A DNA stretch of 64,000 nt from Thermoanaerobacter pseudethanolicus ATCC 33223. Its GTDB lineage: Bacteria; Bacillota; Thermoanaerobacteria; Thermoanaerobacterales; Thermoanaerobacteraceae. The stretch's first letter is position 1; each line of letters begins with the position of its first letter. Under the pieces are notes generated by a model. It made no database searches. It was not told where the DNA came from and was given only the letters and a program-made list of their open reading frames with translations. Location: the NCBI RefSeq assembly GCF_000019085.1, contig NC_010321.1:1308501-1372500 (forward strand), in the 5' to 3' direction. Both the position numbers and the translations under genes were made by a program. Positions 37,925 to 49,056 of the stretch are shown in pieces.

Positions 37925-38806
37925 TTAGTACCTCCTCTTCTCTTTTTCCTTTAATTCTTTAAGCAGAGAAAGATAACTCAAATACCTGTTTTTATCTATT
38001 AGCCCTTCTTTCACAGCCTTTATAATATTACAATCTGGCTCATTTACATGAAGACAAGAAGAAAATTTGCATCCCCTTTGAAGCTCTAAAAATTCTCTAA
38101 AATAGTATCGAAGGTCTTGAATATCAATATCTAATGTCAAAGCAGTAAAACCAGGAGTATCTAAAACATACCCTCCAAAATCAAGAGATAAAAGTTCTAC
38201 ACTTCTTGTTGTGTGTCTACCTCTTAAAAGCTTTTCACTGACTTCCCCTGTCTTCAGTTTTATATTTGACTGAATAGAATTAATCAAAGAGGACTTTCCT
38301 ACTCCAGAAGGACCTGCAAAAAACGAAACCTTGTCTTTTAAATAAGATTTCAGTTCCTTAATTCCATCTTTTGTTACTACGGAAGTAGTCACTGCTTTAT
38401 ATCCTATTTTCTGATAAATAGTCACCAAATCAAAAGCCTCTCTATCCTCTTTTAAATCCACCTTATTGATACAAATTATAGGCTCAATATCATTGCTCTC
38501 TGCCAAGACAATCATTTTATCTAACAAAACTCGATTAATCTCCGGCTTGGCAATAGCAAAAACTATTATCGCTTGATCTACATTAGCAATAGGGGGCCTT
38601 ATAAGTTCATTTTTTCGAGGTAAAATGTTTAAAATATACCCCTCACTATCGTTTATCATTTGAATTTCCACAATGTCACCTACTAAGGGAGTAACATTAT
38701 CTTTTCTAAATTTTCCACGAGCACGGCATTCTACAATGCCGTGCTCTGTGGCTACATAATAAAATCCAGCTATTCCTCGTACAATTCTTCCTTCTATCCT
38801 TGTCAA
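37925..38806 (-). CDS. rsgA: Ribosome small subunit GTPase RsgA
   Basis: RsgA releases late 30S assembly factors in a GTP-dependent step. The 293-residue protein has an OB fold (about 1-70), a circularly permuted GTPase with NKVDL before the P-loop GPSGVGKSS and DTPGF, and a C-terminal zinc knuckle with CKFSSCLHVNEPDC. It starts directly after the prkC stop. stp-prkC-rsgA-rpe-thiN is a conserved Firmicute cluster. Confidence 0.96.
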   Translation of the reverse strand: MTRIEGRIVRGIAGFYYVATEHGIVECRARGKFRKDNVTPLVGDIVEIQMINDSEGYILNILPRKNELIRPPIANVDQAIIVFAIAKPEINRVLLDKMIVLAESNDIEPIICINKVDLKEDREAFDLVTIYQKIGYKAVTTSVVTKDGIKELKSYLKDKVSFFAGPSGVGKSSLINSIQSNIKLKTGEVSEKLLRGRHTTRSVELLSLDFGGYVLDTPGFTALTLDIDIQDLRYYFREFLELQRGCKFSSCLHVNEPDCNIIKAVKEGLIDKNRYLSYLSLLKELKEKEKRRY

Positions 38807-40684
38807 TTAAAATCTCGCCTCCACTGTACTATACACTTCTCCATCTATATCCACCTCAATTGTAGCTTTACCTTTATATGCCGTTACAGGAACAGTAAGG
38901 GGGCTTTCTTGATAAGTGTGTTCATCAGAATATACTAAATTCTTTTGCTCATTTTGTATTACATATACATCCACTTTCATAGTACCCGGTTTGTTGGGCA
39001 ATTCAATAATAACATTTTTAGTTCGTTGTTGTAAAGAATCTTGAGGCATCTTGCTGACAATTAAATCTATCGGACTTCCCTTTTGAACCTCACTGTTTGG
39101 AGGAACACTTTGCTCTAAAACTACATTTTCTGGCACATCAGTTGTCTCTTTATAAATGACTTTACCTAATTTTAAACCAGCATTTTCTAAGGCAGTTGTT
39201 GCTTCCTCCAATGTCATATTAACTACGTTGGGCATTATTGCCGGCTGTTGACCTTTGCTAACATACAGATCAATCACTGTGTTATATTCTACCTGTACTC
39301 CTTGTCTTGGATTTTGGTCAAAAACATATCCTCTAGGAAACTGGTCATTGTATTGTTCTATAATATTTGCTTTGAGGCCCATATTCTCAAGAATATTTTT
39401 AGCCTCTAAATAATCTTTGTTTATAACATTAGGCACCACAACAACTTGCGTACCTTTACTAATCACTACATAAACTGTAGTTCCAGTTTTTACTACACTC
39501 CCTTGTGGAGGGTCTTGAGATAAAATAGTATTTTCAGGTTTATCGCTATACCGCTCTTCACTTATCTCCATCTTTAAATTATGGTCTGATAGAATTTTAC
39601 TTGCTTGGTTTAAGGACAAACCAACAACATTTGGAACCACAACATCGCTCACTTTAAAAAAGTTATTGAGGACGTATATGGTACCATAAGACAAAGAAGC
39701 CAGTAGCAAGAGAATTAATAAAACAGTTGCTATTCTCTTTATGACGTTTCGCCTTTTCTTTTCTTTCTCCTTTCTTTGTGCCGCTCTCTTTAACTCTTCT
39801 ACATCTTTAGAAGGAATCACCCGTGTTTTTGTGTTTTCCTCTTCTTTGAAGTTTAGTTCTTTAGGGTTTCGCAAAAAAACATCTAGGTCCTTAAGAAAAT
39901 CTGCTGCAGTTTGATACCTTAGATTTACATCTTTTTGAGTAGCTTTTAAAACTATTTGATCTAATTCTTTTGGTACTTTGTCATTTAGCTTTGAAGGAGG
40001 AATTATATCTTCTTGAATGTGTTTTAAAGCGACAGAAATAGGACTGTCTCCCTCAAAAGGCACTTTTCCTGTTAACATTTCATAAAGGACAATTCCTAAA
40101 GAGTAAATATCCGTCCTTTCATCTACTATTCCACCCCTTGCCTGTTCAGGCGAAAAATAATAAGCAGTTCCTACCACATCTCCGGTGTAAGTTATAGTAG
40201 AACCATTAGCAGCTCGTGCAATTCCAAAATCAGTAACTTTCACCACATCGTCGTCAGTAACAAGAATATTTTGAGGTTTTATATCTCTGTGAATTATTCG
40301 ATTTTTATGGGCGTGATCCAGGGCTTTACAAACTTGTCGTGCTATTTCTATTGCTCTACCTACTTCTAACGGTCCTCCATTTTCACTTATAAGCTTTTTT
40401 AAAGTACGTCCCTTTACATATTCCATCACAATGTAGTAAATATCTCCTTCTTGTCCAACATCGTATATACTCACTATATTAGGATGAGAAAGACTTGCCG
40501 CTGCCTGAGACTCTCTTCTAAATTTTTTCACAAAATCCTCATCTGCTGCAAATTCAGGCCTCAAAATTTTGATTGCCACTATTCTGTTAAGGAGATGACA
40601 CTTTGCTTTGTAAACCTTAGCCATTCCCCCTGCGCCAATTTTCTCTAATATTTCATATCGGTTACCTAATATACGTCCAATCAT
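38807..40684 (-). CDS. prkC: PASTA-domain Ser/Thr protein kinase PrkC
   Basis: A membrane kinase that senses peptidoglycan fragments; in Bacillus it triggers germination in response to muropeptides. An N-terminal kinase domain (about 1-270; GAGGMAKVY loop at 17-25, K39, [13 protein letters not shown]) is followed by a basic linker, one transmembrane segment (about 318-340), three PASTA repeats (about 353-418, 420-486, 487-554) and a C-terminal beta-rich tail of about 70 residues. It overlaps stp by 4 bases. Confidence 0.97.
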   Translation of the reverse strand: MIGRILGNRYEILEKIGAGGMAKVYKAKCHLLNRIVAIKILRPEFAADEDFVKKFRRESQAAASLSHPNIVSIYDVGQEGDIYYIVMEYVKGRTLKKLISENGGPLEVGRAIEIARQVCKALDHAHKNRIIHRDIKPQNILVTDDDVVKVTDFGIARAANGSTITYTGDVVGTAYYFSPEQARGGIVDERTDIYSLGIVLYEMLTGKVPFEGDSPISVALKHIQEDIIPPSKLNDKVPKELDQIVLKATQKDVNLRYQTAADFLKDLDVFLRNPKELNFKEEENTKTRVIPSKDVEELKRAAQRKEKEKKRRNVIKRIATVLLILLLLASLSYGTIYVLNNFFKVSDVVVPNVVGLSLNQASKILSDHNLKMEISEERYSDKPENTILSQDPPQGSVVKTGTTVYVVISKGTQVVVVPNVINKDYLEAKNILENMGLKANIIEQYNDQFPRGYVFDQNPRQGVQVEYNTVIDLYVSKGQQPAIMPNVVNMTLEEATTALENAGLKLGKVIYKETTDVPENVVLEQSVPPNSEVQKGSPIDLIVSKMPQDSLQQRTKNVIIELPNKPGTMKVDVYVIQNEQKNLVYSDEHTYQESPLTVPVTAYKGKATIEVDIDGEVYSTVEARF

Positions 40685-41424
40685 GATGTCACCTCCTTAA
40701 CAGCGATAAGAGTTATATTATCGTATCCGCCGTTAGCCTTTGCAATATTTACTAAATTAATACAGGAGGTATTTATATCTTCATTTTTAGTAAATTCATC
40801 TAAAATTTGTTGGTCTGTCACCAAATTAGTAAGCCCATCTGTACACAAAAGTAAAATATCCTCTGGCATAACAGCGTCATGGAATATATCGACTTTTACT
40901 TCCTCATCAACTCCCAAAGCCCTTGTTATTATATTTTTTTGAGGATGAATCCGGGCTTCTTCATGAGTTATTTTACCCATTTTTACAAGTTCTTCTACAA
41001 AAGAATGGTCTTCTGTAATTTGCTTTATGCTGTTATCTCTTATCAAATAAGCCCTACTATCTCCAATATGTCCTATAAAAAAATGATTTTTTTCAAAAAA
41101 TAACAAAGTAAGAGTAGTACCCATCCCTGTCAATTCACATTCTGAACAGGCTTGAGAATAAACAATTTTATTAGCATATTTAATTGATTTCTCTATAAAA
41201 CCTTCTATAGAGGAAATTCCTCTATCCTGTAGCTTAAAATAATTCTTTTTAAAATAATCAACAATGGCTTCAACTGCAGACTTACTTGCAATTTCACCCC
41301 CATTATGGCCTCCCATTCCATCAGCCACAATAAACAGTGGCAAATCTTTTTCTTCCGAAGCATAATAATAATCTTCATTTTTTTCTCTTACATTGCCAAT
41401 ATCAGTTAGGGCAGCTGCAATCAT
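40681..41424 (-). CDS. stp: PP2C-family Ser/Thr protein phosphatase
   Basis: The Mn/Mg-dependent phosphatase reverses PrkC phosphorylation. The 247-residue protein shows RE-K-NED in the N-terminus, [43 protein letters not shown] and [11 protein letters not shown], all metal-binding and catalytic PPM motifs. The start lies 7 bases after rlmN; its 3' end overlaps prkC by 4 bases, so the pair is translationally coupled. Confidence 0.96.
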   Translation of the reverse strand: MIAAALTDIGNVREKNEDYYYASEEKDLPLFIVADGMGGHNGGEIASKSAVEAIVDYFKKNYFKLQDRGISSIEGFIEKSIKYANKIVYSQACSECELTGMGTTLTLLFFEKNHFFIGHIGDSRAYLIRDNSIKQITEDHSFVEELVKMGKITHEEARIHPQKNIITRALGVDEEVKVDIFHDAVMPEDILLLCTDGLTNLVTDQQILDEFTKNEDINTSCINLVNIAKANGGYDNITLIAVKEVTS

Positions 41425-41431
41425 AAAAACC

Positions 41432-42460
41432 CTACCTTTCCTTTAAATACTTTCTCCTCAGCTGTCCACAGGCAGCTTCAATATCGCTACCCAATTCCCT
41501 TCTCACCGTACAAGATATCCCTGCATCTTCAATAATTCTTTTGAACATCATCACCTTTTCATTGTTTGCCTTTTTAAAACCTATTTCTCTTACGTAATTA
41601 ATAGGTATTAAATTAATATGACACAACATACCTTTTAATAAATCAACCAATTGATACGCATGTTCTTTTTTATCATTTACTCCTTCAATCAACGAATACT
41701 CAAAGGTTATCCTGCGCCTTGTTTTATCTACATAATATTTACAAGCCTTCATCAATTCCTCTAATGGATAAGCTTTATTTATTGGCATTAGTTGAGTTCT
41801 CAATTCATCATTAGGAGCATGTAATGAAATAGATAAATTCACCTGTAGTTTTTCATCTGCAAATTGATAAATTTTAGGAACTATTCCACAAGTAGATATA
41901 GTTATATGTCTGCTGCCTATTCCTAAACCGTGGGGGTTATTCACTATTTTTATAAATTTCATCACTTCATCATAATTGTCAAAAGGTTCCCCACTTCCCA
42001 TCAAAACAATATTAGAAATCTTGCCATAGTCGCTGTCTATAGCCATAACTTGGTCTACCATCTCTGAGGCTTTTAAATCTCTAACTTTACCTCCAATAGC
42101 AGAAGCGCAAAAGCTACATCTCATATTGCATCCTACTTGAGTAGAAACACAAGCAGTATTTCCAAATCTGTATTTTATGGCAACTCCTTCGATGATATTA
42201 CCGTCTTCTAGTAAAAAAAGGTACTTTACTGTGTCATCTATCTCAGAAACCCTTCTCTCTTCAATTTTTAATTGGGAAACATAAGCAATTTCTTTTAATT
42301 TTGAGCGCAAATTCTTAGAGATATCTGTCATCTGATCAAAATCTGTCACTTTTTTGCCATAAATCCACTTGTAAATCTGCTTAGCTCTATATCTACTCTC
42401 TCCAATATTTACAAAGAATTCTTCCATTTCTTCTAATGTCATGTCTTTTAAATTGTACAA
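41432..42460 (-). CDS. rlmN: 23S rRNA/tRNA adenine-C2 methyltransferase RlmN
   Basis: RlmN is a radical SAM enzyme methylating C2 of A2503 in 23S rRNA and A37 in some tRNAs. The 342-residue protein has the cluster motif C111-x3-C115-x2-C118 (CNMRCSFC) and the methyl-accepting partner C331 in AACGQLRR, plus LMGSGEPFDNYD and ISTCGIVP. It lies in the fmt-rsmB-rlmN-stp-prkC order. The 97-base gap to rsmB holds nothing recognisable. Confidence 0.97.
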   Translation of the reverse strand: MYNLKDMTLEEMEEFFVNIGESRYRAKQIYKWIYGKKVTDFDQMTDISKNLRSKLKEIAYVSQLKIEERRVSEIDDTVKYLFLLEDGNIIEGVAIKYRFGNTACVSTQVGCNMRCSFCASAIGGKVRDLKASEMVDQVMAIDSDYGKISNIVLMGSGEPFDNYDEVMKFIKIVNNPHGLGIGSRHITISTCGIVPKIYQFADEKLQVNLSISLHAPNDELRTQLMPINKAYPLEELMKACKYYVDKTRRRITFEYSLIEGVNDKKEHAYQLVDLLKGMLCHINLIPINYVREIGFKKANNEKVMMFKRIIEDAGISCTVRRELGSDIEAACGQLRRKYLKER

Positions 42461-42557
42461 CTCAAATTACCTCCGTGTTCATTTAAGATTAAGATTTGTC
42501 CCTGTCAAGAATCAGTAGGTAACTTATTTAGCTGACATTTAGCACAGACTAACTCCC

Positions 42558-43892
42558 CTATTTTATCCTTCTTAACTTGCTTATAAAAAAGCCATCAATT
42601 TCATGTTCTAAAGGTGTAGTTTGTACATATCCTAAAGAAGCAGTTTCAATGTTTAATCCACTTGGCATCTCAGCTTTTATATCAACCAATTTAAAATCAG
42701 GGTGTTCTTTTAAAAATTTCATTATTACATTTTGATTTTCTTCCTTTCCTATGGTGCAGGTACTATACACTAAAAATCCACCTTTTTTTACATATTTTGA
42801 ACTGGAATCTAATATTTTATATTGAGTTTCAATTAATTCTGAAATTTCTTTTCTCGTATAATTCTTTAACTTAATATCGGGTTTTTTCCTGATTATACCG
42901 ATACCTGTACAAGGAACATCTGCTAAGACTTTATCAGCCTTTTCCAGATATTTTTTATTGACAAAAGTAGAATCAAAGGCCTCAGTTTTTACATTTGTAA
43001 TTCCTAATCTTTTACAATTTTCTTTTATCAATTCCAATCTATGCGGGTGCAAATCAAAAGCTACAACTTTGCCGTTATTTTTCATCAATTGTGCTATATG
43101 AGTTGTTTTACCACCAGGAGCAGCACACACATCTATTACTGTTTCTCCTTCTTTGGGATTTAAAATTTTAGAAACCAACATAGAAGCTTCATCCTGAATG
43201 TAAATAAAACCTTCTTTGTACAATTGATGACTTTCAGGGTTTTTAATATATATATACAATGCTTCTTCTAGATAATAGCCTTTTTTATAAGCTATACCGT
43301 CAGAATCTAATAGCCTTTTCAAATCTTCAATATCAATTTTTAGAGTATTAACCCTGTAGCAAATTTCAGGCCTTTCATTTAAACTTTTTAAAAGCGCCTC
43401 TGCCTTCTCTTCATCGTAATTATTTAGTAATCTTTCCACAATCCAATCAGGATAAGAATATGTTACCTTCAAATATTGCTTTAAATCCCTCTCTTTATCA
43501 GGGAAAATTACTCTTTCTTTCTCTCTATCATAGTTTCTTAAAACTGCATTTATAAAATTTGCTCTCTTTATCCCTAATACTTTTTTAGCTATATTAACTG
43601 TCTCATTTATAGCAGCATAAGAAGGAACTTTGTCCATGTACAAAAGCTGGTATAATCCCATTTCAAGAAAAATCATAGTTTTTAAATCCGGAGCCTTCTT
43701 TACAAAAAAAGAAAGTATAAAATCTAATGTGTACTTTCTTTCAATAACACCAAATACCAACTCTTTAGTAAAACCTCTATCTATTTCTTTTAATTCTTGT
43801 CCTTTTAAATGCTTATTAAAAGAAATATTCGCATAAGCTTCTTTTGACAACACTTCTTGAAGTATTTTATAAGCTATTTCTCTTGGTTTCAT
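42558..43892 (-). CDS. rsmB: 16S rRNA (cytosine(967)-C5)-methyltransferase
   Basis: RsmB methylates C967 in 16S rRNA. An N-terminal NusB-like helical domain (about 1-140) precedes the catalytic domain with DVCAAPGGKTTHIAQLM, DVPCTGIGIIRKKPDIK and the nucleophile in YSTCTIGKEENQ. The 444-residue length is typical. It stands between the YugP peptidase gene and rlmN. Confidence 0.96.
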   Translation of the reverse strand: MKPREIAYKILQEVLSKEAYANISFNKHLKGQELKEIDRGFTKELVFGVIERKYTLDFILSFFVKKAPDLKTMIFLEMGLYQLLYMDKVPSYAAINETVNIAKKVLGIKRANFINAVLRNYDREKERVIFPDKERDLKQYLKVTYSYPDWIVERLLNNYDEEKAEALLKSLNERPEICYRVNTLKIDIEDLKRLLDSDGIAYKKGYYLEEALYIYIKNPESHQLYKEGFIYIQDEASMLVSKILNPKEGETVIDVCAAPGGKTTHIAQLMKNNGKVVAFDLHPHRLELIKENCKRLGITNVKTEAFDSTFVNKKYLEKADKVLADVPCTGIGIIRKKPDIKLKNYTRKEISELIETQYKILDSSSKYVKKGGFLVYSTCTIGKEENQNVIMKFLKEHPDFKLVDIKAEMPSGLNIETASLGYVQTTPLEHEIDGFFISKLRRIK

Positions 43893-43910
43893 TTATCGTA
43901 TTTTTCTCCT

Positions 43911-44603
43911 TTACTCTCTGCTATTTCTTATAATAATCAATCTCAAAAGTTGCATAATAGAAACTAATGCTGCAGCTACATAAGTCAAAGCAGCAGCTTG
44001 TAAAACCTTCCGAGCGGGTTCAATATCTTCTCTTGTAAAAAGCGCATTTGATTGAAGAAGCGCTATTGCTCTATTGCTTGCATCAAATTCTACAGGCAAA
44101 GTAATAACCTGAAAAAGCACTGCTGCACTAAAAAGAAGTATACCTATATTTATCAACTGTAATCCTGGAGCACCCATGAAAAATCCTAAAATTACTAAAG
44201 GCCAAGCTAAATTAGCCCCTAAATTAGCTACAGGAACAAGACTGTTTCTTACAGTCAAAGGCACATAACCTTTCGCATGTTGTATCGCATGCCCTGCTTC
44301 ATGGGCAGCTACTCCTATTGCAGCTATAGATTCACTCCCATAAACAGATTCAGAAAGTCTTAAAACTCTTGCTCTTGGATCATAATGGTCAGTCAAATTG
44401 CCCGGTACCCTTTCAATTCTAACATCATAAAGCCCCATACTGTCCAATATCTTTCTCGCTACTTCCTCTGCGGTATATCCATATCTATTTCTGACACGAG
44501 CATACTTGCTAAAAGTGCCCTGCACCTTAGCTTGTGCATACATAGCAAATATTAAAGCAGGTATTAAAAGTATTATTGTAGTATCCCAAAACATATTATT
44601 CAC
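43911..44603 (-). CDS. YugP-family zinc membrane metallopeptidase
   Basis: The 230-residue protein has a transmembrane segment at about 7-24, the zinc motif HEAGH at 101-105 (AAHEAGHAIQHA), and further hydrophobic segments at about 125-165 and 205-225. YugP proteins are membrane-bound neutral zinc peptidases of unknown substrate. It overlaps the DUF116 gene by 4 bases and is followed closely by rsmB, a clostridial arrangement. Peptidase activity is inferred from the motif. Confidence 0.9.
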   Translation of the reverse strand: MNNMFWDTTIILLIPALIFAMYAQAKVQGTFSKYARVRNRYGYTAEEVARKILDSMGLYDVRIERVPGNLTDHYDPRARVLRLSESVYGSESIAAIGVAAHEAGHAIQHAKGYVPLTVRNSLVPVANLGANLAWPLVILGFFMGAPGLQLINIGILLFSAAVLFQVITLPVEFDASNRAIALLQSNALFTREDIEPARKVLQAAALTYVAAALVSIMQLLRLIIIRNSRE

Positions 44604-45352
44604 CCTCCATTTAATATTTTTTTTATGGTCTCTTCAATCTTTGATACCTCTACACGAGTATTAAAACATGGCCCATTAGGTCTCTCATTTATTATACCAT
44701 ACACAGGGATTTGCTTCACATCCTGCATGCCGCTTGTCAAATCTCTTTCACAAGCAATCGCTATTATAACCTTTGGCTTTGTGTCCTTTACTACTTTTCT
44801 TGCTAGAGTACCTCCTGTAGCAACTGCCACATTTACGCCATATTTCTCCTTGAAATTTACCAAATCATTGATTTGGCACTTTCCACATCGTCTACAATTA
44901 TCTATATCATAAGTCACTTTAAATTTACAGCCGCTGTATTGTATGCAATGAGGTGCCAATATCAATATGTCTTGTGGAGCATATCTCTTTATATTTTTAT
45001 TAAACAAAAAATTCTTTATTTCAATATAAGACTGCTCTACCTTTTCAATTTTTAAATCCAAAACTCTTGCTACAAATACCACGAAGGGATAAAAAAGATC
45101 TAAGAAATTTGCTATGAAAGAGCTTAAAAATTTGTTAGATTTTTTACTGACCACCACATAAAATGTTGCTCCAATAACAGCTACAATTAAAGCCATCAAA
45201 AAGAGAACAAAAATCATTAACGTAATAAGTAGATATTTGTAAAGTTCAATTCTACCTCTATTTATTACGTATAAAATTCCCAAAACAACTAAAGTAAAAA
45301 CCAAAAAGGTAACTGCCAATATCCCCAAAAAAATTCTTTTTTTCCCCTTCAA
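44600..45352 (-). CDS. DUF116 membrane-anchored cysteine-rich protein
   Basis: The 250-residue protein has two N-terminal transmembrane segments (about 7-31 and 40-68) and a soluble domain with seven cysteines at 136, 142, 153, 156, 159, 201 and 229, including CRRCGKC. This is the DUF116 pattern; the grouping could bind a metal or an iron-sulfur cluster. It lies between fmt and the YugP peptidase, overlapping the latter by 4 bases, so the two products may work together. No biochemical role is known. Confidence 0.88.
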   Translation of the reverse strand: MKGKKRIFLGILAVTFLVFTLVVLGILYVINRGRIELYKYLLITLMIFVLFLMALIVAVIGATFYVVVSKKSNKFLSSFIANFLDLFYPFVVFVARVLDLKIEKVEQSYIEIKNFLFNKNIKRYAPQDILILAPHCIQYSGCKFKVTYDIDNCRRCGKCQINDLVNFKEKYGVNVAVATGGTLARKVVKDTKPKVIIAIACERDLTSGMQDVKQIPVYGIINERPNGPCFNTRVEVSKIEETIKKILNGG

Positions 45353-45372
45353 AAGTAATTCTCCTTTTTAAA

Positions 45373-46302
45373 TTATCTAAAGATTGTCCCTTCAGGTATA
45401 TTGTGACCTATTAAATATTCCCTAATACCCATTTTTTTAGAACCTTCTTGTTGAATTTCTACTATCTTTAGGGCGTCTTTATCGCATTTCACAATTAAGT
45501 CGCCTTTTGACTTTAAAACTGTTCCATTTTCTTCATTCCCATTGTATTCAACTATCTCGCCTTTCCAAATTTTTAACATTTTATCTCCATAAAACGTGTA
45601 ACAACCAGGCCAAGGTTTCATTCCCCTTATCAAATTTCGGATTTCTTCTGCCGTTTTGTTCCAATCTATATGTCCCATTTCTTTAGTAAGTATTGGTGAA
45701 TAAGAAGCCTCCTCTTCCCGCTGTTTCACGGGAGTCAAACTGCCTTTTTCTAACCCTTTTAACGTTTCTATCAAAACTTCTGCTCCTAATCGAGAAAGCT
45801 TATCATGAAGTGTTTCCGCATCATCTTCCTCTAAAATAGGAATAGATTTTTTGATAAGCATATCTCCTGTATCCAATCCCTTGTCCATAAGCATTGTAGT
45901 AATACCCGTTTCTTTTTCACCATTTATTATAGCCCAATTAATTGGAGCGGCTCCTCTATATTTTGGCAAAAGAGAGGCGTGGACATTGATACAACCATAT
46001 TTAGGAAGAGTCAAAATCTCTTCAGGTAAAATCTTTCCATAGGCTACAACAACTATGGCGTCAGGATTTATCACTTCTAATCTGTTTAAAAACTCTGGGT
46101 TGTTTTTTATTTTCTCCGGCTGTAAAATTTCTACTCCTTTTTGCAATGCCACTTCTTTGACAGGAGAAAAGCTAAATTTCATTCCTCTTCCTTTCTGTTT
46201 ATCTGGCTGCGTAACCACTGCAGCTACATCATATCCTTCTTCAAAAAGCTTTTGCAAAGAGGGGACGGCAAATTCAGGCGTCCCCATAAAGACAATTTTC
46301 AA
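45373..46302 (-). CDS. fmt: Methionyl-tRNA formyltransferase
   Basis: Fmt formylates Met-tRNAfMet with 10-formyl-THF. The start is TTG 46302 (reading MKIVFMGTPEFAVPSL), which follows AAGGAGG and overlaps the def stop; TTG 46305 is also possible, and the frame up to 46341 is leader. The 309-residue protein shows the formyl-transfer motif INVHASLLPKYRGAAPI and MDKGLDTGDML, with a C-terminal OB domain. priA-def-fmt order is standard. Confidence 0.95.
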   Translation of the reverse strand: MKIVFMGTPEFAVPSLQKLFEEGYDVAAVVTQPDKQKGRGMKFSFSPVKEVALQKGVEILQPEKIKNNPEFLNRLEVINPDAIVVVAYGKILPEEILTLPKYGCINVHASLLPKYRGAAPINWAIINGEKETGITTMLMDKGLDTGDMLIKKSIPILEEDDAETLHDKLSRLGAEVLIETLKGLEKGSLTPVKQREEEASYSPILTKEMGHIDWNKTAEEIRNLIRGMKPWPGCYTFYGDKMLKIWKGEIVEYNGNEENGTVLKSKGDLIVKCDKDALKIVEIQQEGSKKMGIREYLIGHNIPEGTIFR

Positions 46303-46306
46303 CAAG

Positions 46307-46786
46307 TCATACCTCCTTAACCTGTTCTTTTTCTTCTTCATCTAAAAATCTTATAGCCTTATCTATAAACAAAACCCCGTTTAAATGGTCTATTTCATGG
46401 CATAAAGCTCTTGCCAGTAAATCCTCTCCTTCAATTTCCCTCTCTTTACCTTCTCTATCCAAATATTTTACCTTTACTTTTTTAGGCCTTTTAACCTCTC
46501 CTACTACTCCCGGAATACTTAAACATCCTTCGGCCCCTACTTGTTCTCCTTCTTCATATACAATCTCAGGGTTTATAAGCTCTAAAAGACCTTCTCCCAC
46601 ATCTATGACAACTAACCTTCTCAACACTCCTATTTGATTAGCAGCCAATCCTACTCCATCGTTGAGATACATAGTTTGTGCCATATCCTCTAATATAGTC
46701 AAAATATGAGAATTTATCTCTGTAACAGGTTTTGCTTTTTTTCTTAAGACCTCATCTCCAATTTTTCTAACATACCTTATTGCCAA
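46307..46786 (-). CDS. def: Peptide deformylase
   Basis: Def removes the N-formyl group from new proteins. The 159-residue enzyme has the three motifs [18 protein letters not shown] and HEIDHLNG, whose cysteine and histidines bind the metal. It is encoded 19 bases after priA and its ribosome-site and stop region contain the start of fmt, so def and fmt are coupled. Confidence 0.97.
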   Translation of the reverse strand: MAIRYVRKIGDEVLRKKAKPVTEINSHILTILEDMAQTMYLNDGVGLAANQIGVLRRLVVIDVGEGLLELINPEIVYEEGEQVGAEGCLSIPGVVGEVKRPKKVKVKYLDREGKEREIEGEDLLARALCHEIDHLNGVLFIDKAIRFLDEEEKEQVKEV

Positions 46787-46805
46787 AATAAATACCTCCT
46801 TAAAT

Positions 46806-49004
46806 TTACATTATACTCAAAGGGTCAATGTCTACAGCTATCCTTATATCTTTAGAATATTTCATCTTTTGAATTTCTTCTGCTATCTCCGTCAAGATGT
46901 CTCTATCTTCACTTTTTAAAATGACCTGCCATCTATATCGGTTGTTTATTTTACTTATAGGAGCTGGAGCAGGTCCTAATATTTTATTATAACTCTTATT
47001 TTGAAGTTTGTTAATAAGCTTTTGACAAGTTAAATAAGTGCTTACAGCAGTATTTTTAACCTCTTCCTCCTTTTCTCCTGATACCACTATATTCATTAGA
47101 TGTGAAAAAGGAGGGTATCTAAAAATTTCTCTGTATTTTATCTCTTCGTTGTAAAACTTCACATAATTTTGCTGTTTTGCAGTAACTATACTATAGTGGT
47201 CATCTTCATAGGTCTGTATTACTACTCTTCCAGGCTTTTCACCTCTTCCTGCCCTTCCAGCTACCTGAGTGAGCAGCTGAAAAGTCCTCTCACTGGACCT
47301 AAAATCAGGAAGATTTAAAGTTATATCTGCAAGTATTACTCCCACCAACGTAACATTTGGAATGTCAAAGCCTTTAGATATCATTTGCGTACCGATTAGA
47401 ATGTCTGCCTTACCATTTCTAAAGTCATAAAAAATTTTCTCATGAGACCCTTTTTTTCTTGTGGTATCTACATCCATCCTCAAAACTCTTGCATTAGGAA
47501 AAAACTTTTTTATGTCGTTTTCTACCCTTTCGGTCCCTATGCCTAAATACCTAATCCTTTTACTTCCACATTTAGGACATGTATCTTTCATAGTCTCCTC
47601 ATAACCACAATAATGGCAAACCAATTTTTTATCTTCAAAATGATAAGTTAAAGAAATATCACAATTAGGACATTTAGGCACATAACCGCAATCTCTGCAG
47701 GAAACAAATGAAGAGTATCCTCTTCTGTTTAAAAAAAGAATAGTTTGCTCTTTCCTTTTAAGATTTTCTTTTATATAGGAAAATAATTTGCGACTAAATA
47801 TTGAAGTATTTCCGCTTGCCAATTCCTCACTCATATTGACAACTTCTATCTGCGGCATAGAAACATTAATCCTTTTTGTAAGTCTTATAAGTTTATATTC
47901 TCCTTTATTAGCTTTATAATAGGTCTCTAAAGAAGGAGTAGCACTGGCCATAACCAGAACTGCTTTTTCTATTTCACACCGCTTTTCTGCCACTTCTTTA
48001 GCATTATATTTAGGTCTTAAGTCTGATTGTTTGTAGGTGGTCTCATGTTCCTCGTCAATTATAATGAGGCCAAGATTATTAAAAGGAGCAAAAACTGCAT
48101 TTCTCACACCAACTACTACGTCCACTAAACCATTTTTTACTTTTCTCCATTCATCAAAACGTTCTCCCGGTGAAAGGCCACTGTGAATTACAGCCACTCT
48201 ATTGCCAAATCGACTCACAAACCTTTCAATAGTCTGAGGCGTCAATGAGATTTCTGGTACTAAAACTATAGCGCTTTTGCCTATTTTTATAGCTTCATCT
48301 ATCAATTGAAGATAAACTTCAGTTTTGCCACTTCCTGTTACACCAAAAAGCAAATATTTATCAAAAGTGCCTGTCAAGATAGACCTTTTAACCTCTTCTA
48401 CAGCTCTTTGTTGTTCTTCTGTCAATAATAGAGGCTTAGTTTTTTCAATATCTTTTACACTAAATCTCAATACTTCTTCCTCGTAAATTTCTATATACCC
48501 TTTATTTTGTAAACTTTTTATAACTCCATAGTCTATATTGAGCACCTTGACAAGCTCAGAAAGCCTAATAGGACTTCTATTTTTTAAATATTGTAATATT
48601 TCGTATTGCTTTGGCGCCTTTTTGGAAAGCTGTGAAGGTATCTCATCAATATTTATTTTCACAACCTTTACTTTCTTTTCCCCTTGCTTTATCCCTACAG
48701 GCATTATAGTCTGGAGAGCTTCAGAAAAATAACATTTATAATAATCCTTCATCCACTTAGCCAGTTCAATCATTTTTTCATCAAATATGCTATAGCTGTC
48801 TAAAATCCTATGGATATCCTTTATTTTATCCACTGAATAAGACGCCTTGTCAGTAATACTTATTACATATCCCTCTATAAACCTATTATTAAAGGGGACA
48901 GATACCCTCATCCCAATTTTTACATTCATTCCTTCAGGAATACGATAAGTATATACCCTGTCAGTATTAGAAGATTTAATGTCTACAACGACCTCGGCAA
49001 ACAT
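46806..49004 (-). CDS. priA: Primosomal replication protein N' (PriA helicase)
   Basis: PriA reloads the replisome at repaired forks. The 732-residue protein has an N-terminal DNA-binding domain (about 1-190), a helicase with Walker [19 protein letters not shown] box, ATPSLET, and a zinc region with paired cysteines ([14 protein letters not shown] and CHYCGYE, CPKCG), then [13 protein letters not shown]. It is the first gene after the coaBC-priA hairpin. Confidence 0.97.
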   Translation of the reverse strand: MFAEVVVDIKSSNTDRVYTYRIPEGMNVKIGMRVSVPFNNRFIEGYVISITDKASYSVDKIKDIHRILDSYSIFDEKMIELAKWMKDYYKCYFSEALQTIMPVGIKQGEKKVKVVKINIDEIPSQLSKKAPKQYEILQYLKNRSPIRLSELVKVLNIDYGVIKSLQNKGYIEIYEEEVLRFSVKDIEKTKPLLLTEEQQRAVEEVKRSILTGTFDKYLLFGVTGSGKTEVYLQLIDEAIKIGKSAIVLVPEISLTPQTIERFVSRFGNRVAVIHSGLSPGERFDEWRKVKNGLVDVVVGVRNAVFAPFNNLGLIIIDEEHETTYKQSDLRPKYNAKEVAEKRCEIEKAVLVMASATPSLETYYKANKGEYKLIRLTKRINVSMPQIEVVNMSEELASGNTSIFSRKLFSYIKENLKRKEQTILFLNRRGYSSFVSCRDCGYVPKCPNCDISLTYHFEDKKLVCHYCGYEETMKDTCPKCGSKRIRYLGIGTERVENDIKKFFPNARVLRMDVDTTRKKGSHEKIFYDFRNGKADILIGTQMISKGFDIPNVTLVGVILADITLNLPDFRSSERTFQLLTQVAGRAGRGEKPGRVVIQTYEDDHYSIVTAKQQNYVKFYNEEIKYREIFRYPPFSHLMNIVVSGEKEEEVKNTAVSTYLTCQKLINKLQNKSYNKILGPAPAPISKINNRYRWQVILKSEDRDILTEIAEEIQKMKYSKDIRIAVDIDPLSIM

Positions 49005-49035
49005 GGCAACCTCCGCCTGTTAAATATTTACCAAA

Positions 49036-49056
49036 TAAAAAAAGCCGAAAGGCCTT
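49036..49056 (-). terminator. Terminator or attenuator between coaBC and priA
   Basis: On the minus strand AAGGCC-TTTC-GGCTTT (one G-U pair) is followed by TTTTATTT, starting at the coaBC stop codon. The short stem suggests partial termination, setting priA-def-fmt lower than coaBC. Confidence 0.6.
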
